Shown here in pieces: positions 60,579 through 64,000 of a stretch of DNA of 64,000 bases (position 1 is the stretch's first letter; each line of letters starts with the position of its first letter). Origin of the DNA: Streptomyces naganishii JCM 4654. GTDB taxonomy: Bacteria; Actinomycetota; Actinomycetes; Streptomycetales; Streptomycetaceae. The stretch covers positions 558,001 to 622,000 of the forward strand of contig NZ_BMVF01000001.1 of the NCBI RefSeq assembly GCF_014650575.1, read 5' to 3'. Below the pieces are notes generated by a model. The model searched no databases. It saw only the letters and a list, made by a program, of their open reading frames with translations, and was not told the DNA's origin. The position numbers and the translations under genes were made by a program.

Positions 60579-61724
60579 ATGAGTCACGGCCCCCGGTCCG
60601 GCCTCGCCGCGGTGAGCTCCGCGCTGCTGGCCATGAGCAGACACCTCGAGGTGCGCGACGTCCTCAAGACGATCGTCGCCTCGGCCCGTGAGCTGCTCGG
60701 CGCGCAGTACGCCGCCCTCGGCGTCCCGGACGACCACGGCGGCTTCGCCCAGTTCGTGGTCGACGGGGTCAGCGACGAGCAGTGGCGGGCCATCGGCCCC
60801 CTCCCGCGCCAGCACGGCATCCTCGCCGCGATGCTGCGCGAGGCCCGGGCCGAGCGCCTCGCCGACGTGCGCACCGACCCCCGCTTCGAGGGCTGGCCCT
60901 CCGCCCACCCCGAGCTCTCCGACTTCCTGGGCCTGCCCATCCGCGACGGCGACGAGGTCATCGGCGCCCTCTTCCTCGCGAACAAGGCCTGCGCCAAACC
61001 GGAGGGCACCTGCGGCTTCACCGAGGAGGACGAGGAACTGCTCGCGATCCTCGCGCAGCACGCCGCGATCGCCCTCACCAACGCCCGCCTCTACGAGCGC
61101 AGCCGCGAGCTCACCATCGCCGAGGAGCGCTCCCGCCTCGCCCACGAACTGCACGACGCGGTGAGCCAGAAGCTGTTCTCCCTGCGCCTGACCGCCCAGG
61201 CCGCCGCGGCCCTCGTCGACCGCGACCCCGCGCGCGCCAAGGTCGAGCTCCAGCAGGTCGCCGCCCTCGCCGCCGAGGCCGCCGACGAACTGCGCGCCGC
61301 CGTCGTCGAGCTCCGCCCCGCCGCACTCGACGAGGACGGCCTCGTCGCCACCCTGCGCACCCAGATCCAGGTCCTCGACCGCGCCCACACCGCGCGCGTC
61401 ACCTTCGCCGCCCACGGCTTCCGGGCCCTGCCGGCCGCCCAGGAGGAGGCCCTGCTCCGCGTCGCCCAGGAGGCCCTGCACAACGCCCTGCGGCACGCGG
61501 ACGCGCGGCACGTCGACGTCGCACTGGACCGTCGCGGCTGCGGCGCCGTCCTGCGCGTCACCGACGACGGCACCGGCTTCGACCCGAGGACGGTACGACG
61601 CGCGGGACGCCACCTCGGCCTGGTCTCCATGCGCGACCGGGCGAGCGGGGTCGGCGGCCGGCTCACGGTGGAATCGGCGCCCGGCAAGGGCACCGCGATC
61701 GAGATGGAGGTCCCCGGTGGCTGA
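60579..61724 (+). CDS. GAF-domain sensor histidine kinase
   Basis: A 381-aa cytosolic kinase. The GAF domain (about residues 20-165) includes LLGAQYAALGVPDD and LSDFLGLPIRDGDEVIGALF. The HisKA_3 dimerisation helix follows with the phospho-accepting His192 in LAHELHDAVSQKL. The HATPase domain has ALLRVAQEALHNALRHADAR and VTDDGTGFDP. It has no TM segments, so a soluble ligand, haem or redox signal is likely. The GAF lacks an obvious His/Cys cluster motif. The gene overlaps the response regulator by 8 nt, giving a cognate pair. Gene order beside chpE is like that I recall in S. coelicolor. Confidence 0.94.
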   Translation: MSHGPRSGLAAVSSALLAMSRHLEVRDVLKTIVASARELLGAQYAALGVPDDHGGFAQFVVDGVSDEQWRAIGPLPRQHGILAAMLREARAERLADVRTDPRFEGWPSAHPELSDFLGLPIRDGDEVIGALFLANKACAKPEGTCGFTEEDEELLAILAQHAAIALTNARLYERSRELTIAEERSRLAHELHDAVSQKLFSLRLTAQAAAALVDRDPARAKVELQQVAALAAEAADELRAAVVELRPAALDEDGLVATLRTQIQVLDRAHTARVTFAAHGFRALPAAQEEALLRVAQEALHNALRHADARHVDVALDRRGCGAVLRVTDDGTGFDPRTVRRAGRHLGLVSMRDRASGVGGRLTVESAPGKGTAIEMEVPGG

Positions 61725-62358
61725 CGCGATCAGGGTGCTGCTCGTCGACGACCACCAGGTCGTCCGCCGGGGTCTGCGCACCTTCCTGGAGGTACAGGAC
61801 GACATCGAGGTCGTCGGCGAGGCCGCGGACGGCGCCGAGGGCGTCGAGCGGGCCGAGGAGCTGCGGCCCGACGTCGTCCTCATGGACGTCAAGATGCCCG
61901 TCATGGACGGCGTCGAGGCGCTGCGCAGGCTCCGCGAACTCGACAACCCCGCGCGCGTGCTGATCGTCACCAGCTTCACCGAGCAGCGCACGGTGGTCCC
62001 GGCCCTGCGCGCGGGCGCCGCCGGGTACGTCTACAAGGACGTCGACCCCGACGCCCTCGCCGGCGCCATCCGTTCCGTCCACGCCGGACACATCCTGCTC
62101 CAGGCGGAGGTAGCGGGCGCCCTGCTGTCCCAGGAGGAGACCAACTCCGGGCAGGGCCGGGGCACTTCGCTCACCGAGCGGGAGCGCGAGGTGCTCGGCC
62201 TGATAGCGGACGGCCGCTCCAACCGCGAGATCGCCCGCGCCCTGGTGCTCTCCGAGAAGACCGTCAAGACGCACGTGTCGAACATCCTCATGAAGCTCGA
62301 CCTCGCGGACCGCACCCAGGCCGCCCTGTGGGCCGTACGCCACGGCGTGACCGGCTGA
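61717..62358 (+). CDS. NarL/LuxR-type response regulator
   Basis: A 213-aa regulator. The receiver domain has LLVDDHQVVRRGLRTFLEVQ, the phospho-acceptor Asp57 in DVVLMDVKMPV and the Thr/Lys switch in VTSFTE and YVYKDV. The C-terminal LuxR HTH (about residues 148-205) reads LTEREREVLGLIADGRSNRE and IARALVLSEKTVKTHVSNIL. The GTG start at 61717 overlaps the kinase stop. Targets unknown; the chaplin gene is 175 bp downstream on the same strand. Confidence 0.95.
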   Translation: MADAIRVLLVDDHQVVRRGLRTFLEVQDDIEVVGEAADGAEGVERAEELRPDVVLMDVKMPVMDGVEALRRLRELDNPARVLIVTSFTEQRTVVPALRAGAAGYVYKDVDPDALAGAIRSVHAGHILLQAEVAGALLSQEETNSGQGRGTSLTEREREVLGLIADGRSNREIARALVLSEKTVKTHVSNILMKLDLADRTQAALWAVRHGVTG

Positions 62359-62533
62359 TCCACCACGCGGCGCCACTCGTGAGGACCCACGGCAACACGG
62401 AACGTCCCGCTCCGGACCGAGATTCATACCGTCGTGGGAATGTCACCCGGATGGCGCATCCTCCGCCGCAGCCGGCCGTTCTCCAGTGCGTGCCGCGGCG
62501 ACTGCCGCGGTGATCCACCAGGAAGGCTGAGAA

Positions 62534-62779
62534 GTGAAGAACCTCAAGAAGGCAGCGGCCGTGACGATGGTGGCCGGCGGGCTCGTGGCCGCCGCCGCCT
62601 CGATGGCCTCCGCCACCGACGGCGCCTGGGCCGGCGGCGCCGCCCAGGGCTCCCCGGGCGTCGCCTCGGGCAACGTCGTCCAGGCCCCCGTCGACATCCC
62701 GGTCAACGCCGTCGGCAACAGCGTCAACGTCATCGGCGTCCTGAACCCCGCCTTCGGCAACCTGGGCCTCAACAACTGA
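62534..62779 (+). CDS. chpE: Short cysteine-free chaplin ChpE
   Basis: An 81-aa secreted hydrophobic surface protein. The signal peptide (NLKKAAAVTMVAGGLVAAAA, cut after ASA) is followed by one chaplin domain GNVVQAPVDIPVNAVGNSVN and VIGVLNPAFGNLGLNN. The two Cys of most chaplins are replaced by Ala and Leu context (NAVGN, GNLGLN), as in ChpE of S. coelicolor (from memory). Chaplins assemble into amyloid-like fibrils that lower surface tension for aerial growth. GTG 62534 has GGAAGG 7 nt upstream. A dispersed hairpin repeat follows the gene. Confidence 0.94.
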   Translation: MKNLKKAAAVTMVAGGLVAAAASMASATDGAWAGGAAQGSPGVASGNVVQAPVDIPVNAVGNSVNVIGVLNPAFGNLGLNN

Positions 62780-62812
62780 CGCCCCCGCCCCGGACCCCCG
62801 GGGAGGCAGACG

Positions 62813-62883
62813 CAGCCCGTCCGGCGCTTGAGGACGAGGCCGTCAAGGCCGAAGCGGGGGTCTGGGGGCAGCAGCCCCCGGAA
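62813..62883. repeat. Dispersed Streptomyces hairpin repeat / terminator after chpE
   Basis: The element starts CAGCCCGTCCGGCGCTTGAG and ends with GGGGGTCTGGGGGC-AGCA-GCCCCC. I recall near-identical copies after many Streptomyces genes. The terminal stem CTGGGGGC/GCCCCCGG (62862-62881) would act as a chpE terminator. The inner stretch GAGGCCGTCAAGGCCGAAGC contains a second small pairing (GGCCGTCAAGGCC). Confidence 0.75.
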
Positions 62884-62909
62884 CGCCCACACCATTTCAG
62901 GGGGCGACG

Positions 62910-63375
62910 CGGGAGGTCGGGAAGGCCCGGAGGCCCGGGAGGCGGCCGGGGAGACCCGGAGACCCGAGAGGCCGGAGAGAACCGGGAAGGCCCGGGAGAC
63001 CGGGGAGGCCCGGGAAGGCCCGGAGGCCCGGGAGGCCGGGGAGACCCGGAGGCCCGGGAGACCGGGGAGGCCCGGGAAGGCCCGGAGGCCCGGGAGGCCG
63101 GGGAGACCCGGAGACCCGAGAGGCCGGAGAGAACCGGGAAGGCCAGGAGGCCCGGGAGACCGGGGAGGCCAGGAAGGCCCGGAGACCAGGGAGACCCGGA
63201 GATCCGGGAGACCCGGAGATCCGGGAGACCCGGAGATCCGGGAGACCGGCGAGGCCGGGAGACCCGAGAGGCCGGAGGGAACCGGGAAGGCCCGGAGACG
63301 TGGGGGGACGGGAAGGCCCGGAGGCCGGGGCGGCCCGGAGACCCGGGGCGGGTACCCGGCGAACCCGGGGCACCC
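62910..63375. repeat. GC-rich minisatellite of 9-bp and 17-bp units
   Basis: About 470 bp made of degenerate 9-bp units such as GGAGGCCCG, GGAGACCCG and GGAAGGCCC, arranged in higher-order blocks (a CCGAGAGGCCGGAGAGAACC block recurs near 62965 and 63115). Inside it an exact 17-bp unit GAGACCCGGAGATCCGG is repeated three times (63191-63241). One strand is strongly purine-rich. Open frames cross it in several phases on both strands only because no stop codon can form; I do not call a gene. It lies between chpE and the partial gene. Confidence 0.85.
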
Positions 63376-63381
63376 GGGAGA

Positions 63382-64000
63382 TCACCGCACCCCTTTCTCC
63401 CGCTCCTCCACAACGGAGTTGTACGCCGCGACCTGCGCCCGCCGAGCCGTCCGCTCCACCGGCCGCAGCGCGGCCCCCCGCGCCGCCATCTCGGACGCGC
63501 TCACCGCACCCCCGTGCCCGCCCTCGTACGCCAGCGACACCAGCAGTCCCACCCGCTGCGCCATCTCGAGCACCCGGGCCGCCCGCGGCGGATACCCCGG
63601 CGCCAGGACGTCCTGCGCGCGCCCGCGCTCCGCCCGCGCCCGGTAGGCGTCGATCGCCGCCTCCGCCACCGGCCCCGACCCCGCCACATCGAGCCGGGAC
63701 AGCACCTGCGTGGCCTCCCGCAGCGCCTCCGCCAGCTCCCGCTCGGCCTCACCGAGCGACGGCACGTCGGCGGGCGGCGCCTCCCGTACCGGCAGCACGT
63801 GCCACACCACCTCGGCGTGCACATCGCCCTCCGGCCCGGCCTCGTACACCTCGGGCACCAGCCCGAGGGCCGCCCCGTGGCACACCACCGCCTCCTCGGC
63901 CTGCAGCGCACGCGCGTTGAACTCCGGCGGGCCGCTCAGCCCCAGCGGATGGCCCGGCGCGGGCAGCGCCACCCGCAGCGCGCCCACCCCGAGCGCCCGC
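63382..64000 (-). CDS. Uncharacterised protein, 5' end beyond window
   Basis: At least 205 codons are visible and the frame stays open to the window edge, so the start may lie outside (an in-frame GTG at 63987 is possible). The sequence PAPGHPLGLSGPPEFNARAL, VPEVYEAGPEGDVHAEVVWH and LPVREAPPADVPSLGEAERE forms an alpha/beta segment, followed by helices VAEAAIDAYRARAERGRAQD, VLEMAQRVGLLVSLAYEGGH and VAAYNSVVEEREKG. No signal, TM or catalytic motif is recognised. I recall similar conserved hypothetical proteins near chpE in streptomycetes. Confidence 0.7.
   Translation of the reverse strand, partial: RALGVGALRVALPAPGHPLGLSGPPEFNARALQAEEAVVCHGAALGLVPEVYEAGPEGDVHAEVVWHVLPVREAPPADVPSLGEAERELAEALREATQVLSRLDVAGSGPVAEAAIDAYRARAERGRAQDVLAPGYPPRAARVLEMAQRVGLLVSLAYEGGHGGAVSASEMAARGAALRPVERTARRAQVAAYNSVVEEREKGVR

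Noticed and set aside
62910..63375. CRISPR-like array
   Set aside because: Units are 9-17 bp and contiguous, without unique spacers, and no cas gene is in the window.
62769..63646. Collagen-like Gly-Leu-Pro or Arg-Glu-Ala repeat proteins on either strand of the minisatellite
   Set aside because: The Gly-X-Y period is broken repeatedly, frames are open in several phases, and no ribosome-binding site or signal peptide is present; it is better explained as DNA repeat.

Overview
This is a chromosomal window from a high-GC actinobacterium, almost certainly a Streptomyces. The evidence is the GC-saturated third codon position, frequent GTG (and one TTG) starts, a cysteine-free chaplin, a PHO box, several probable leaderless transcripts, a copy of a dispersed hairpin element that I recall from Streptomyces genomes, and a gene order that I recall as similar to the chpE to cob region of S. 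coelicolor. These comparisons are from memory and were not searched. I see no rRNA, tRNA, CRISPR array, insertion sequence or phage gene, so most of the window looks like conserved core chromosome.

Region 1 (1-9,960, minus strand) is an adenosylcobalamin operon behind a cobalamin riboswitch: cobD, cobQ, cobN, a fused I/D-type metal chelatase, cobO, and cobB cut by the window edge. Adjacent genes overlap by 1-4 nt. A 19-codon open frame lies between the riboswitch and cobD. Region 2 (10,000-16,250) holds a Pit phosphate transporter with a small membrane partner and a PHO box, a class II aldolase, a secreted or anchored alpha/beta hydrolase, an unknown 540-aa protein and a VOC protein. Region 3 (16,400-25,250) has an ABC-F ATPase behind a seven-codon leader frame, a small HTH protein, a crotonase whose 3' end is duplicated downstream, an SDR and GH15 enzyme pair, a SURF1 protein, a small zinc-ribbon protein and a DEDDh exonuclease with a BRCT-like tail.

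Region 4 (25,280-33,020) is the most metabolically unusual part. It has a four-gene overlapping operon (acetoacetate-decarboxylase-like protein, SDR, two paralogous amidohydrolases), then a VIT-type metal transporter, a CopD-like membrane protein and a class III CoA-transferase with an AT-rich, operator-like promoter. Region 5 (33,025-45,342) has two tandem secreted subtilases, a DUF485/acetate symporter pair, moaA, small membrane and zinc proteins, tyrS and a tldD/pmbA-type pair.

Region 6 (45,440-54,600) contains the FAS-II genes fabG and fabI, a small secreted protein, a FadR-type regulator divergent from a CynX-like MFS exporter with a palindrome in the shared promoter, two tiny membrane peptides, a SixA-type phosphatase, serB, and a large membrane protein with a repetitive cytosolic tail. 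Region 7 (54,770-64,000) carries an Rv1747-like FHA-FHA-ABC transporter, a lytic-transglycosylase-like secreted protein, a QueA-like enzyme overlapping an SDR, a GAF histidine kinase and NarL-type regulator pair, chpE, a dispersed hairpin repeat, about 470 bp of GC-rich minisatellite, and a partial unknown gene.

No single cassette looks like an unmistakable new defence or biosynthetic system. The best leads for undescribed biology are the four-gene AAD/SDR/amidohydrolase operon, the predicted leaderless MAILLAH leader ahead of the ABC-F gene, the cobD-coupled leader frame, the duplicated crotonase tail, and the minisatellite beside chpE.
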